A DNA stretch of 64,000 nt from Winkia neuii subsp. neuii DSM 8576. GTDB lineage: Bacteria; Actinomycetota; Actinomycetes; Actinomycetales; Actinomycetaceae. This document shows positions 45,122-53,753 of this stretch, piece by piece. Numbering within the stretch: the first letter of the stretch is position 1; each line of letters opens with the position of its first letter. The translations under genes were made by a program, and so were the position numbers. Location: contig NZ_ATUW01000002.1 in NCBI RefSeq assembly GCF_000420405.1, positions 186,001 to 250,000 on the forward strand, given 5' to 3'. The notes under the pieces are model-generated. The model had not been told where the DNA came from, did not search any database, and saw only the letters and a list, made by a program, of their open reading frames with translations.

Positions 45122-46333
45122 ATGACTGATACTTGGAAAGCCGAAGAGGGCGCGCTCGTTGCCGCCTCCCTAGATCCGCAAAACGTTGCCAAAGCTCTCG
45201 CAGATATGGGCGTTGTTGCTGAACTAGACTGGTATCCCAGCACAGCGCACCTATTGGGGCTCACCGTCCTGATCAATCAAGATTCACAAGTGGCGGTAGT
45301 GGAAAAAGATAGTACTTCCCTCTCTTTGGGCCCAGATCTCGCAGACGTTACTGAAGAGCTGGCCAAGCAATTTCATGCCGAGGTATGGATCGGCAACACT
45401 TCTGCCGACCACGTTCCTGAGGGCAGCACCTTCCCCGATCCCGAAAAGTCGAAGCAGGGTGAAGTGCGGGTAGTAGAAATTACTAAGATGCCCGCCGCCT
45501 CAGTTCCCTTCGTAGCAGCAGCCGAGGGGCTAGATGTGGGGTCCGTAGAACTGGGTAAGGGAATGCGCGCGGTTATCTACGCGGGTACAGAAGAAGACAT
45601 TGTTTCCGGAGTTATGGTCTCCGAGCTTCCGGCAATCGCCCTGTACTCTTCGAACGACGACCACCGCCTGGCCGGCTTGGAAGCTCCCACCGAGCGCCTC
45701 GACCACATTCCATCTGAATCGCTCATGCTCCACTCGTGGAAGATGAACACCGCCCTAGTAGTTGGCGGGTGGAACGGAAAGGCTCCCGCAGGTCTACTTG
45801 CGGCTGTACGTGCTCACTTTGGCGAAGACCAAATTGCCGCCCGCCTAAGCCAAATAGACCCACTTTCCAACCGCGAGGACATCGATCGGGCGCTCTCTAC
45901 ACCCGGCCAAGAGGGCTTCGCCAAGATGATCCAGGCCCTGGGGCTGCCCGCCTTTTTAGCCGATTATCTAGGGGGAAACGTCGAGGTTGCAGACCTTCCC
46001 GAAGTTGCCGTCTTTGAAGCCTCCAACTGGGGTTCCGCTCTGGGCTCCTCCGTGGACATCATGCTCGACAAGCCCGAAGAATCCGGGTCAAAGCTCTGGT
46101 CCGCCTACCACACTGCCGCACTAGACAAGCCGTGGATCGTACGAGCCTGGGCGGGCATCGAGGCAACTGCCGGCACCGCACTGCTCGTAACCGCAATGCG
46201 TACCAAAGGCAAGAAGTCCGGTTGGCTCAAAGCCGGAGCCGGCCTGGGGGCGGCCCTCATTTTGGACTCGCTCACCGAACTTGGCCTATCCGGCTACCTA
46301 AACCAGCGCAAAAAGCGCCTAAAAGGCGACTAG
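45122..46333 (+). CDS. Protein of unknown function
   Basis: I do not recognise this 403-residue protein. It has a good AAGGAG eight bases before the ATG. The first ~320 residues are acidic with mixed alpha/beta character (for example HLLGLTVLINQDSQVAVVE and GVMVSELPAIALYSS). Near the C-terminus two hydrophobic stretches, about 343-362 and 371-392, separated by basic residues (RTKGKKSG), could be a membrane hairpin, followed by QRKKRLKGD. It is divergent from DUF4032 and overlaps truA by four bases at the 3' end. Confidence 0.7.
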   Translation: MTDTWKAEEGALVAASLDPQNVAKALADMGVVAELDWYPSTAHLLGLTVLINQDSQVAVVEKDSTSLSLGPDLADVTEELAKQFHAEVWIGNTSADHVPEGSTFPDPEKSKQGEVRVVEITKMPAASVPFVAAAEGLDVGSVELGKGMRAVIYAGTEEDIVSGVMVSELPAIALYSSNDDHRLAGLEAPTERLDHIPSESLMLHSWKMNTALVVGGWNGKAPAGLLAAVRAHFGEDQIAARLSQIDPLSNREDIDRALSTPGQEGFAKMIQALGLPAFLADYLGGNVEVADLPEVAVFEASNWGSALGSSVDIMLDKPEESGSKLWSAYHTAALDKPWIVRAWAGIEATAGTALLVTAMRTKGKKSGWLKAGAGLGAALILDSLTELGLSGYLNQRKKRLKGD

Positions 46334-47181
46334 TCTAGCGTGCGCACGCGTCGCGTACGGCGTGCCTGAAGCGCCCACTCGCCCTCGCTCGGGTAGCCCA
46401 CCTCTTCTAAGGTGAGGCCCGCAGCGGGGGCGAGCTGCGGTTCTGAGCCGCGAGCTGCTTCGGCCAGGCGAGCTGCAGGCCAACACGGCTTGTGCCTGCC
46501 AGTTCCAACAGCCACCAAAGCCCCCACAATAGAGCGCACCATAGAGTGGCAGAACGCGTCGGCCTCTAATTCGATCTCGATAATCCGGCCCACCTGCCGC
46601 AGGTAGATATTCTTGAGCGTGCGGATAGTGGTTGCGCCCTCGCGCGGCTTGCAAAACGAGAGAAAATCGTGCTCCCCCAGCAGGCTTGCCCCTGCCTGCC
46701 CCATGGCCGCAAGATCCAGTTCCTTAGGGTGGCACCACACGTCGGCGCGCGTGGGATCCCAGTTTCTTTTTCCTGCCGCAATCCTATAGACGTACCGGCG
46801 GTAAGTGGCTGAAAAGCGGGCGTCAAAATCGGCTGTCACAGCCTCTACCGCGCGCACCACAATGGGCCCACAAGGCCGCCCTCTAGTGGCCCGACCAAGT
46901 AGCTTATTCATGCGGTCCGCGAGCCCCCCAATGGAGGTTCGCCCCAACTTCTGCATTGCCCCACCCGGAACATCAGTATGCGCCACTTGGCCCCGAGCAT
47001 GCACGCCAGCATCAGTTCGCCCCGCAACGGTGAGCTCTAGTTCCGTTCGGAAAATAGTGGCCAACACGCCCTCTAATTCCCCCTGGACAGTGGCCAGCCC
47101 GGGCTGTTTAGCCCAACCAGCGAATGGGGTGCCGTCGTAAGCAATCAAAAAGCGCAGGCGCTGAGATTCTTCCACGCTCAT
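46330..47181 (-). CDS. truA: tRNA pseudouridine(38-40) synthase
   Basis: TruA isomerises uridines 38-40 in tRNA anticodon stems. The 283-residue protein has the catalytic aspartate D57 in AGRTDAGVHA, RFSATYRRYVYRI, and FCHSMVRSIVGALVAVG. It belongs to the extended alpha operon as in other actinobacteria, but here a ROK kinase gene lies between it and rplQ, ending only three bases before its start. Confidence 0.96.
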   Translation of the reverse strand: MSVEESQRLRFLIAYDGTPFAGWAKQPGLATVQGELEGVLATIFRTELELTVAGRTDAGVHARGQVAHTDVPGGAMQKLGRTSIGGLADRMNKLLGRATRGRPCGPIVVRAVEAVTADFDARFSATYRRYVYRIAAGKRNWDPTRADVWCHPKELDLAAMGQAGASLLGEHDFLSFCKPREGATTIRTLKNIYLRQVGRIIEIELEADAFCHSMVRSIVGALVAVGTGRHKPCWPAARLAEAARGSEPQLAPAAGLTLEEVGYPSEGEWALQARRTRRVRTLD

Positions 47182-47184
47182 ATC

Positions 47185-47964
47185 CTATTTCAAGTTTTGC
47201 CCCTGAAAATCCCAGGCCCGCACGCCCCCTAAGACGCCAGCGTCGTTGGGAACAATAACGACCTCATCCCCCATCAAAGCGCGTTGCCTGGCCGTAATGT
47301 GGGCACCATTGCCTCCCCCAACAAACAGCCGGTCCCACATAATTGCCTGCCTCAGGGACTCCACCACCCGGCGCACCCTGCGGGACCAGTGCACCTCACC
47401 CAGCCGGAGCCGCTCGTGCTCGCCCAAATAATCGTCGTAAGTGAGCCCCCACTTAACTGGCAACTGTGAAAACTCAATGTGCGGAGCAAGTTCTCCCCCG
47501 TCAAAAATGGCGTTCCCAAGCCCGGTGCCGAGCGTGATTATCACCTCGTGGCCCTTGCCAGTAATTGCGCCGTAACCTGCAACTTCTGCATCGTTTAGCA
47601 CCAGGGACGGCAAGCTGAGAAAATCGCTGAGCGCCTGCCCCATATTGAAAAAATGCCACTGCTCGATAAGCTCTGGAAGCGGGCGCGTACGCGGACCTGC
47701 TTTGCAAACATAGTGAGGGGTGGCCACAACTACCCCGTGCCGAATCATCCCCGGCATACCGACCGTTACCCGATCGGGTGCGGGAAGACCACCCTTCAGA
47801 TCCGAAACAATGTCGATGAGCATATCCGGCGGAAGCGGGTAGGGGGTAGGGGTGCGAACCGGGGTAGCAAGAGCAGTTCCACGGGAATCTAGCGCAGTTG
47901 CTTTTATGCCTCCCCCACCGCAGTCGATAGTCAGGGTAACAGGCCCACTATTTCGCATACTCAT
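47185..47964 (-). CDS. ROK-family sugar kinase, polyphosphate-glucokinase-like
   Basis: A 259-residue ROK kinase. The ATP/phosphate loop IDCGGGGIKA replaces the usual DIGGTxxK; catalytic D is in LNDAEVAGYGA; the phosphate-binding TLGTGLGNAIF is intact. Overall similarity is to actinobacterial polyphosphate/ATP-glucokinases (PPGK), but the polyphosphate-binding elements cannot be verified here. The CxCGxC zinc motif of many ROK proteins is absent. It lies between rplQ and truA and probably shares the operon. Confidence 0.82.
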   Translation of the reverse strand: MSMRNSGPVTLTIDCGGGGIKATALDSRGTALATPVRTPTPYPLPPDMLIDIVSDLKGGLPAPDRVTVGMPGMIRHGVVVATPHYVCKAGPRTRPLPELIEQWHFFNMGQALSDFLSLPSLVLNDAEVAGYGAITGKGHEVIITLGTGLGNAIFDGGELAPHIEFSQLPVKWGLTYDDYLGEHERLRLGEVHWSRRVRRVVESLRQAIMWDRLFVGGGNGAHITARQRALMGDEVVIVPNDAGVLGGVRAWDFQGQNLK

Positions 47965-48001
47965 ACGCCAACCCTATAACGAACAAGCCGTTAAATACTG
48001 A

Positions 48002-48026
48002 GGGCCGGCGCCTTGCGGCACCGGCC
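48002..48026 (-). terminator. GC-rich hairpin after rplQ
   Basis: GGGCCGG and CCGGCCC with inner GCC/GGC form a hairpin 16 bases beyond the rplQ stop. The following minus-strand run is only moderately T-rich, so it may attenuate rather than fully stop transcription into the ROK-truA pair. Confidence 0.55.
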
Positions 48027-48042
48027 CCAGCTGGAAGTAAAA

Positions 48043-48615
48043 CTACTTCTGCTCAGCTTCGGCAGCAGTAGAGCCTGCTGCAGCTTCTGCCTTAGCTGCC
48101 TCTTCCGGAGCAGTCGAGGGAGCGTCCTCGGCCTTTTCAGCGGCCTTGGAATCTTCCTTGGCTGCCTCTTCCTTAGCCGCCTTCTGAGCGGTCTTAGTGG
48201 CGTCCTTTACGACAGCCTTCTTTTGCACCTTGTCGGTGATGATTGAAATCTGGGCCATCGGGGTGTTGTCACCACGGCGAGCCGGAAGCTTCACGATGCG
48301 GGTGTAGCCACCCTCGCGCTCCGGATCGATCTCTTTACCGATTACGTCGAACAGCTGATAGACGTAGTCGACGTAGCTGGCATCGCGCTTGGCAGTATTG
48401 CTGCGAAGCTTCGAGTAGGCCTGGCGGCGGGCGTGATCGGTGCCCTGCTTAGCCTTGGTGATCAGCTTCTCGATGACGGGCTGAACACGCTTGGCCTTAG
48501 CCTCGGTGGTGACTATGGAACGGTGAACAATGAGCTCCCGGCACAGGTTAGTGATGATAATGCGCTCGTGAGCTGGGCTGCCTCCCAGGCGGGGACCCTT
48601 AGTGGGCTTAGGCAT
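48043..48615 (-). CDS. rplQ: 50S ribosomal protein L17
   Basis: L17 lies near the peptide exit tunnel. The N-terminus MPKPTKGPRLGGSPAHER and the core TTEAKAKRVQPVIEKLITKAK are typical. The 190-residue protein has a C-terminal extension of about 60 residues composed almost only of Ala, Glu, Lys and Asp, a feature seen in several actinobacterial L17 proteins. It follows rpoA after 54 bases. Confidence 0.97.
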   Translation of the reverse strand: MPKPTKGPRLGGSPAHERIIITNLCRELIVHRSIVTTEAKAKRVQPVIEKLITKAKQGTDHARRQAYSKLRSNTAKRDASYVDYVYQLFDVIGKEIDPEREGGYTRIVKLPARRGDNTPMAQISIITDKVQKKAVVKDATKTAQKAAKEEAAKEDSKAAEKAEDAPSTAPEEAAKAEAAAGSTAAEAEQK

Positions 48616-48669
48616 CTTAGTACTCCTAGGTAATAATTTTTTAGATCAAAGCTTATCGGCTACGCCGAA

Positions 48670-49665
48670 CTACTCGTCACTGAACTGGATGGATCCTGCG
48701 TTTTCTCCGTCAAAACCGCCGGCGGGCATCGGAGAATCCTTCAGCACCATGCCCAGTTCGGCGAGCTTCGCCTTAATTTCTTCGATGGACTTCGCACCGA
48801 AGTTACGGATGTCAAGCAGGTCGGACTCACTGCGAGCAACCAGTTCGCCAACAGTGTGAATGCCTTCCCTCTTTAGAGCATTGTAAGAACGGGACTGCAA
48901 GTCCAGATCTTCAATGGTCATTGCCAGGTCGGCGGCAAGTTCGGCGTCAGTCTGGGTGGGACCAATTTCGATGCCTTCGGCCTCGATATTGAGGTCGCGG
49001 GCCAGCCCGAATAGTTCAACCAGAGTCTTGCCAGCAGAAGCGAGGGCGTCGCGCGGGCTGATGGCCGGCTTAGTCTCGACATCTACTATCAGACGGTCAA
49101 AGTCGGTACGCTGCTCAACACGAGTAGCCTCGACCTTGTAGGTGACCTTCAGTACGGGGCTGTAGATCGAGTCGACCGGAATGCGCGAAATTTCGGCATC
49201 CGGGTCTTTGTTCTGATCGGCAGAAACGTAGCCGCGGCCACGCTCCACAGTCAGCTCTACCTCGAGTTTTCCCTTTTCGTTCAAGGTGGCGATGTGTAGA
49301 TCCGGGTTGTGGATCTGCACCCCAGCCGGAGGGGTAATGTCACCAGCGGTGACCTCGCCCTCGCCAGCCTTGCGAAGGTACATCACTACGGGCTCGTCGT
49401 TTTCTGACGAAAGCACGATCTGCTTGATGTTCAGGATGATTTCGGCAACATCTTCCTTAACGCCAGCAATCGTTGAGAACTCGTGCGGCACTCCATCGAT
49501 GCGGATGGAAGTAACAGCCGCACCAGGAATGGACGAAAGTAGGGTACGACGCAGGGAGTTGCCCAGCGTGTAACCGAAACCAGGTTCGAGCGGCTCCAGG
49601 GTGAACCTGGAGCGCTGTTCGCTAACTACCTCTTCGGTCAAATTCGGTCGCTGTGCAATTAGCAC
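48670..49665 (-). CDS. rpoA: RNA polymerase alpha subunit
   Basis: A 331-residue alpha subunit. The assembly domain has [28 protein letters not shown], and the C-terminal domain, which binds UP elements and activators, has [19 protein letters not shown] and [18 protein letters not shown]. The ATG at 49665 has AAAGGA upstream. It lies 154 bases downstream of rpsK without the usual rpsD between them; the gap is strongly structured. Confidence 0.98.
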   Translation of the reverse strand: MLIAQRPNLTEEVVSEQRSRFTLEPLEPGFGYTLGNSLRRTLLSSIPGAAVTSIRIDGVPHEFSTIAGVKEDVAEIILNIKQIVLSSENDEPVVMYLRKAGEGEVTAGDITPPAGVQIHNPDLHIATLNEKGKLEVELTVERGRGYVSADQNKDPDAEISRIPVDSIYSPVLKVTYKVEATRVEQRTDFDRLIVDVETKPAISPRDALASAGKTLVELFGLARDLNIEAEGIEIGPTQTDAELAADLAMTIEDLDLQSRSYNALKREGIHTVGELVARSESDLLDIRNFGAKSIEEIKAKLAELGMVLKDSPMPAGGFDGENAGSIQFSDE

Positions 49666-49713
49666 TATGTGTCCTTTCTTGCCGACGCCCGCTATATGAC
49701 GTCAGCCAGGATT

Positions 49714-49818
49714 CCGTCCGGCCACGGTGGGCCGGCTCTTCTTTTGTTGTGAAACGAGTGCGGGATTATTCCCTGTTTCAGCGTTAGGCCAATGTTCCGA
49801 AGGAACCAGGCCGGACGG
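49714..49818 (-). ncRNA. Candidate structured intercistronic RNA between rpsK and rpoA
   Basis: Perfect 10-base arms (49714-49723 and 49809-49818) can close a long stem. Inside are GTTCC/GGAAC (49794-49798 with 49802-49806) and TGAAAC/GTTTCA (49750-49755 with 49775-49780), the latter enclosing GGGA/TCCC with a TTAT loop (49762-49773). The result is a multi-branched fold starting right at the rpsK stop. No known riboswitch or ribosomal leader is recognised. It may be a regulatory or processing element separating rpsK from rpoA. Confidence 0.5.
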
Positions 49819-49819
49819 A

Positions 49820-50212
49820 TTAGACGCGGCGACGCTTCGGCGGACGGCAGCCGTTGTGTGCCTGCGGGGTGACGTCCTTGATGGAGCCAACCTCGAGACC
49901 GGTTGCCTGAAGCGAACGAATCGCGGTTTCGCGGCCAGAGCCCGGGCCCTTGACGAAAACGTCAACTTTCTTCATGCCGGAATCCTGTGCGCGGCGAGCA
50001 GCGGCTTCGGCTGCCATCTGTGCTGCGAACGGGGTGGACTTACGGGAGCCCTTGAAACCAACCTGGCCAGAGGATGCCCAAGAGATGACAGCGCCGGTCG
50101 GATCGGTAATAGAAACGATGGTGTTGTTGAACGTCGACTTGATGTACGCGTGTCCGTGAGTGACGTTCTTGCGCGCCGTGCGGCGCGACTTGAAGCTGCG
50201 GTTTGCGGCCAT
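49820..50212 (-). CDS. rpsK: 30S ribosomal protein S11
   Basis: S11 lines the platform of the small subunit beside the E site. The 130-residue protein contains [51 protein letters not shown] and the basic tail CRPPKRRRV. It lies 40 bases downstream of rpsM. In most actinobacteria rpsD would follow; here it does not. Confidence 0.98.
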   Translation of the reverse strand: MAANRSFKSRRTARKNVTHGHAYIKSTFNNTIVSITDPTGAVISWASSGQVGFKGSRKSTPFAAQMAAEAAARRAQDSGMKKVDVFVKGPGSGRETAIRSLQATGLEVGSIKDVTPQAHNGCRPPKRRRV

Positions 50213-50252
50213 TTTTCCTTCTTCTGAGGTCGTCGGTCAGCGACTAGCGCTG

Positions 50253-50630
50253 CTACTTAGTTGCTTTCTTCTTGCCAGCGACGGTGCGCTTCGGGCCCTT
50301 GCGGGTGCGAGCGTTCGTCTTGGTGCGCTGGCCGTGGACAGGAAGTCCGAAGCGGTGGCGCAGCCCCTGGTACGAACCAATTTCGATCTTGCGGCGAATG
50401 TCTGCCTGCACCTCGCGGCGCAGATCGCCCTCAACCTTGTAGTTTCCCTCGATGAAGGAACGAAGCTTTACGAGGTCTTCCTCGGTTGCGTCCTTCACGC
50501 GCAGGTCGGGGCTAACGCCGGTCTCTTTTAGAGCCTTTTGCGATAGCGTCCGGCCGACGCCGTAAATGTAAGTTAGCGCGACTTCCAACCGCTTTTCGCG
50601 GGGGAGGTCGACTCCGGCAATACGTGCCAT
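50253..50630 (-). CDS. rpsM: 30S ribosomal protein S13
   Basis: S13 contacts tRNA and the large subunit through bridge B1. The 125-residue protein starts [14 protein letters not shown], has the helix-hairpin-helix [14 protein letters not shown] and the C-terminal [25 protein letters not shown] 132-base spacer with a small TCGGCC/GGCCGA hairpin separates it from rpmJ. Confidence 0.98.
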   Translation of the reverse strand: MARIAGVDLPREKRLEVALTYIYGVGRTLSQKALKETGVSPDLRVKDATEEDLVKLRSFIEGNYKVEGDLRREVQADIRRKIEIGSYQGLRHRFGLPVHGQRTKTNARTRKGPKRTVAGKKKATK

Positions 50631-50762
50631 CTGGTTTTCTCCATCTAAATCGGAGGTCGTCGCTTCGCCGTCCGCACCAGTTTTGCGGCCCTGGCCTCCG
50701 TCACCAGGGGTCGATCCGTTGATCGTTCAGCGAGCGCTTTCGGCCTTTAGGCCGACGCCAAG

Positions 50763-50876
50763 TTAGCCTTGACGCTGCTTGTGCCTTGGGTTGTCGCAAA
50801 TGACCATGACGATGCCGTGGCGACGAATCACCTTGCACTTGTCACAGATTTTTTTGACACTGGGCTTGACCTTCAT
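50763..50876 (-). CDS. rpmJ: 50S ribosomal protein L36
   Basis: A 37-residue protein, [19 protein letters not shown] then [18 protein letters not shown]. It is the zinc-binding (C+) form, with ligands C11, C14, C27 and H32. It lies between infA and rpsM as in nearly all bacteria, with a 33-base gap to infA. Confidence 0.97.
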   Translation of the reverse strand: MKVKPSVKKICDKCKVIRRHGIVMVICDNPRHKQRQG

Positions 50877-50909
50877 GGTTTCACCTCTGCGGCTAGGCCG
50901 CGGTCTCGA

Positions 50910-51131
50910 TTACTTGTAGCGGTATACGATACGGCCACGGGAAAGGTCGTAAGGGGACATTTCGACTACTACCGTGTCCTCGGGGAGGATGCGGATGTAG
51001 TGTTGACGCATCTTGCCGGAAATGTGGGCCAGCACAACGTGGTCATTCTCCAGTTTGACGCGGAACATTGCATTGGGAAGGGCCTCGACGACCGTTCCTT
51101 TTACCTCAATGACGCCTTCTTTTTTCGCCAT
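50910..51131 (-). CDS. infA: Translation initiation factor IF-1
   Basis: IF-1 occupies the A site during initiation. The 73-residue OB-fold protein has [39 protein letters not shown] and [15 protein letters not shown]. The ATG at 51131 is preceded by GGAAGG; the longer upstream frame is rejected. It heads the operon infA-rpmJ-rpsM-rpsK-rpoA-rplQ, whose promoter should lie in 51132-51330. Confidence 0.98.
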   Translation of the reverse strand: MAKKEGVIEVKGTVVEALPNAMFRVKLENDHVVLAHISGKMRQHYIRILPEDTVVVEMSPYDLSRGRIVYRYK

Positions 51132-51269
51132 AACCTTCCGTCTACCTTGTCTGTAAGTGAGTGGGCGCCCACAGATCTTGTGGACAAGATCCGGGCATAG
51201 TTGTATGCACGGACACCCGACTATCAAGAATAGGCGACTTTGCCTAAAGGGTAAAGGGAGTTAACCTGT

Positions 51270-51285
51270 TTGATACCTCACGTGA
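51270..51285. promoter_or_regulatory. Palindrome ACCTCACGTGAGGT upstream of infA
   Basis: A perfect 14-base palindrome, ACCTCACGTGAGGT, lies about 140 bases upstream of infA, in the region expected to carry its promoter. The compact CCTC...GAGG arms resemble sites used by MerR-type regulators, but no binding protein is identified. I saw no second copy in the window. Confidence 0.45.
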
Positions 51286-51330
51286 GGTTGAACACTTAGG
51301 CGCTTGCACAGTTTCGCGCCAGGAGTGATT

Positions 51331-51552
51331 CTAACGCTTATTTTCTTCTGCCGAAAGTTCCTGCTCAGAGTCACGGTCAGCCTTTTCTTGTTTGCGCAGG
51401 TGAGCAATGTATAGCTCACCGCCGCAGGCGGCCAGTATTGCGATGGGAACTACCCAAAACCAAACTGGAGTGTGCTCCTGCAGGAAACAGTACACCAGCG
51501 CTCCAAAGAGCAGGGCCATCACAAACTTTAAAATTACTGACACAGATTCCAT
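51331..51552 (-). CDS. Small two-helix membrane protein
   Basis: A 73-residue protein with two hydrophobic segments (about 5-24 and 29-49) joined by a short HTPVWF turn, and a charged tail rich in Lys, Glu and Asp. GGGAGGG lies a few bases before the ATG. No family is recognised; the composition is typical of small conserved actinobacterial membrane proteins. It is co-directional with infA but separated by 199 bases. Confidence 0.65.
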   Translation of the reverse strand: MESVSVILKFVMALLFGALVYCFLQEHTPVWFWVVPIAILAACGGELYIAHLRKQEKADRDSEQELSAEENKR

Positions 51553-51650
51553 TTCGCCCTCCCCGGGTTCGACCAGGACAAAGGCTACTAGCTGCCTTTC
51601 TAAGGCGCAACGCCCACGCGGTTCGTGCCCTAGAAACCCTGCCCTATCTG

Positions 51651-51863
51651 TCAGTTGCTCCGCCCGGCGTCAGAGGAGCGGCCATCCTGACCGTTTTTCC
51701 TAAGTGACATTCGCGCACCCGCCACCATAGCTAAGGCGAGAATTACCAGGGGAGCCGGTATGTTTTGGAGCTTGTAAGGGAGGGTGCCAAATAGGCCCCA
51801 TAGCGAAATCACGAATGCGATAACTGCTATTACAATCCCCGTGTAGTAAATGAATTTTGCCAT
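51651..51863 (-). CDS. Small two-helix membrane protein
   Basis: A 70-residue protein beginning MAKFIYYTGIVIAVIAFVIS, with membrane segments at about 5-26 and 34-52 and a basic, Ser/Gly/Asp-rich tail. The ATG at 51863 has TAGGAG upstream; a longer frame from 51956 lacks a site. No family is recognised. With the preceding small gene it may form a two-gene unit. The divergent patatin gene begins 234 bases away. Confidence 0.65.
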   Translation of the reverse strand: MAKFIYYTGIVIAVIAFVISLWGLFGTLPYKLQNIPAPLVILALAMVAGARMSLRKNGQDGRSSDAGRSN

Positions 51864-52097
51864 TCTTGCTCCTAACCAAATGGATTGCAGTTGATTTGGC
51901 CCGTGGGAGCAGGAACTGGAATCCAGTACAAATAAGTCCACCCACTTGCCTTCCAACGCAGCTTGTTACTAGGGAAACTGTGGTACACGGCAGCTCCCCC
52001 GCCCTCAGCCTAGAGCAAAGCTTCACCGCTGTCAGGACTAAAGACTAGCGGGCGGGCCTGCTAGCTATGGCTCTAGACTGAGCAAGGAAGGACTGCT

Positions 52098-52973
52098 ATG
52101 CGAACACTTGATAAGACAGCACTAATTTTTGAAGGCGGCGCAATGCGCGCCTCTGCCACTGCTCCCTTTGTAGTGACACTACTCGAGAACGGGATAAATT
52201 TTCCGCACGTATCTGGCATATCGGCCGGCGCCTCCAATGCCGTCAACTACCTCTCCGGAGACGCAAAGCGGGCAAAAAAGTCCTTTGTAGATTTTATTGC
52301 AGATCCCAACATCGGTTCCATAGGTTCTTTCCTTCGAGGTGAAGGCTACTTCAACGCCAAATACATCTACGAGGAGGCTGGCCTAGAAAACGCCTCCCTC
52401 CCGTTCGATTTCCAAGCTTTCTGGAACAACCCGGCCGAATTGCGAATAAGCTCCTTCCGAGTTCGCGACGGGAAGGCCGTCTACTGGAACAGAGACTCAA
52501 TCCGCAGCGAGGAAGACCTAATGAAAAAGGTAAGGGCAGCCTCTACCATGCCCGGCCTTATGAATTACGTGGAAATTGATGGCGAGCTCTACGCCGACGG
52601 AGCCCTAGGACCTTCAGGGGGAATCCCGCTCGAAGCCGCAGAAATGGACGGGTACGAATACTTCGTGGTCGTGTTGACGCGTCCTCGCGACTACGTCAAA
52701 AAACCGCCCAGAAACCCCGCCCTCTACCGCAGGGCCTTCCGCAAGCACCCGCACGTCTTGCGGGCGCTATTGCAGCGACACAAGAAATACCAGGCAACGC
52801 GCAAACGCCTTCTCGAGTTGGAACGGCAGGGCCGCGCCTATGTCTACTATCCCTGGGATATGAAGGTTTCAGGCCTCGATCGCTCAGTGGAAAAGCTACA
52901 GGCAAACTACGACGCAGGTTACTTCCAATGCCAGCAGACCCTCCCCTATCTGAAAGCCTGGCTAGGTTTGTAG
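52098..52973 (+). CDS. Patatin-like phospholipase
   Basis: A 291-residue patatin-family acyl hydrolase. It has the oxyanion motif G13-G14-A-M-R17, the nucleophile elbow GISAG (S42) and the catalytic aspartate D167 in YADGAL, so the Ser-Asp dyad is complete. The family includes phospholipase A and lysophospholipase activities. There is no signal peptide. AAGGA lies upstream of the ATG. The 3' end meets the convergent DeoR gene, one base apart. Confidence 0.93.
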   Translation: MRTLDKTALIFEGGAMRASATAPFVVTLLENGINFPHVSGISAGASNAVNYLSGDAKRAKKSFVDFIADPNIGSIGSFLRGEGYFNAKYIYEEAGLENASLPFDFQAFWNNPAELRISSFRVRDGKAVYWNRDSIRSEEDLMKKVRAASTMPGLMNYVEIDGELYADGALGPSGGIPLEAAEMDGYEYFVVVLTRPRDYVKKPPRNPALYRRAFRKHPHVLRALLQRHKKYQATRKRLLELERQGRAYVYYPWDMKVSGLDRSVEKLQANYDAGYFQCQQTLPYLKAWLGL

Positions 52974-53753
52974 CTAATCAGCCACTACAACGCGGCTGCC
53001 AGCTTTCTCAAGATCTGCGAGCACCTGTTTATCGGCATCGCGGTCGGTGATCACCACGTCAAAGTCATTGAGGGCGCACACCCTGTGGAGCGCGCTCTTC
53101 CTATATTTTGAAGAGTCAACGACCAGAATGTTCTGCTGCGCCGACTTCATGAAAGCCCTCTTTAGCCGTGCCACCCGCTCGTCCGGGTGGTAACACGCCC
53201 CCGCTTGTATCGCAGTAGTAGACATAATTGAAATGTCCAGACTCATCTGGGAAAGCGCGGCTTCAGTCAAAACCCCAAAATAGGCGTCCGCCCACGGGAA
53301 GTATTCTCCGCCCAACGCAAGAAGGCGAGCATGCTTCATCTGACGCACTTCCCTGCCAATAAACTCTGCGTTGGTAACTATAGTAAGTGGACTGCATTGG
53401 GCCAGTTGCTCGACCAGAGGAATGTTCGTTGTCGAATCATCCAGGCCAACAGACATTCCAGGCGATACGAAACGGGCCGCTACACGGGCAAGAGTCTTCT
53501 TCGAGGGCAAATTAGTTGACGAACGCAACTGCGCCGCAGTCTCACTTAAAGATGTTTCTGCGGCTGAGATGTCGCCCCTATGGCGGGTTACGAGTCGGGC
53601 CCGTTCCAGTTCAGCAACGTCACGATAGACGGTCATGCTGGAAACGCCCATGAGCTCAGCTAATTCATCGATATGGGCATGCCCCTCCCTGATCACGACG
53701 TCGAGTATTTGTTGACGTCGTGATCCAGGGTCAGCGCTTTTCTGCTCAAACAC
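52974..53753 (-). CDS. DeoR/GlpR-family transcriptional repressor
   Basis: A DeoR-type regulator of 259 residues from the GTG at 53753 (an ATG at 53783 inside gpsA is the alternative). The N-terminal winged helix has RRQQILDVVIREG and VSSMTVYRDVAELE; the sugar-phosphate-binding domain has GLDDSTTNIPLVEQL, TIVTNAEF, and VDSSKYRKSALHRVCAL near the end. The GTG overlaps the dehydrogenase stop by a few bases, so it is the last gene of the FGGY kinase-dehydrogenase operon and probably controls it through repeats at 56426-56498. Confidence 0.92.
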   Translation of the reverse strand: MFEQKSADPGSRRQQILDVVIREGHAHIDELAELMGVSSMTVYRDVAELERARLVTRHRGDISAAETSLSETAAQLRSSTNLPSKKTLARVAARFVSPGMSVGLDDSTTNIPLVEQLAQCSPLTIVTNAEFIGREVRQMKHARLLALGGEYFPWADAYFGVLTEAALSQMSLDISIMSTTAIQAGACYHPDERVARLKRAFMKSAQQNILVVDSSKYRKSALHRVCALNDFDVVITDRDADKQVLADLEKAGSRVVVAD

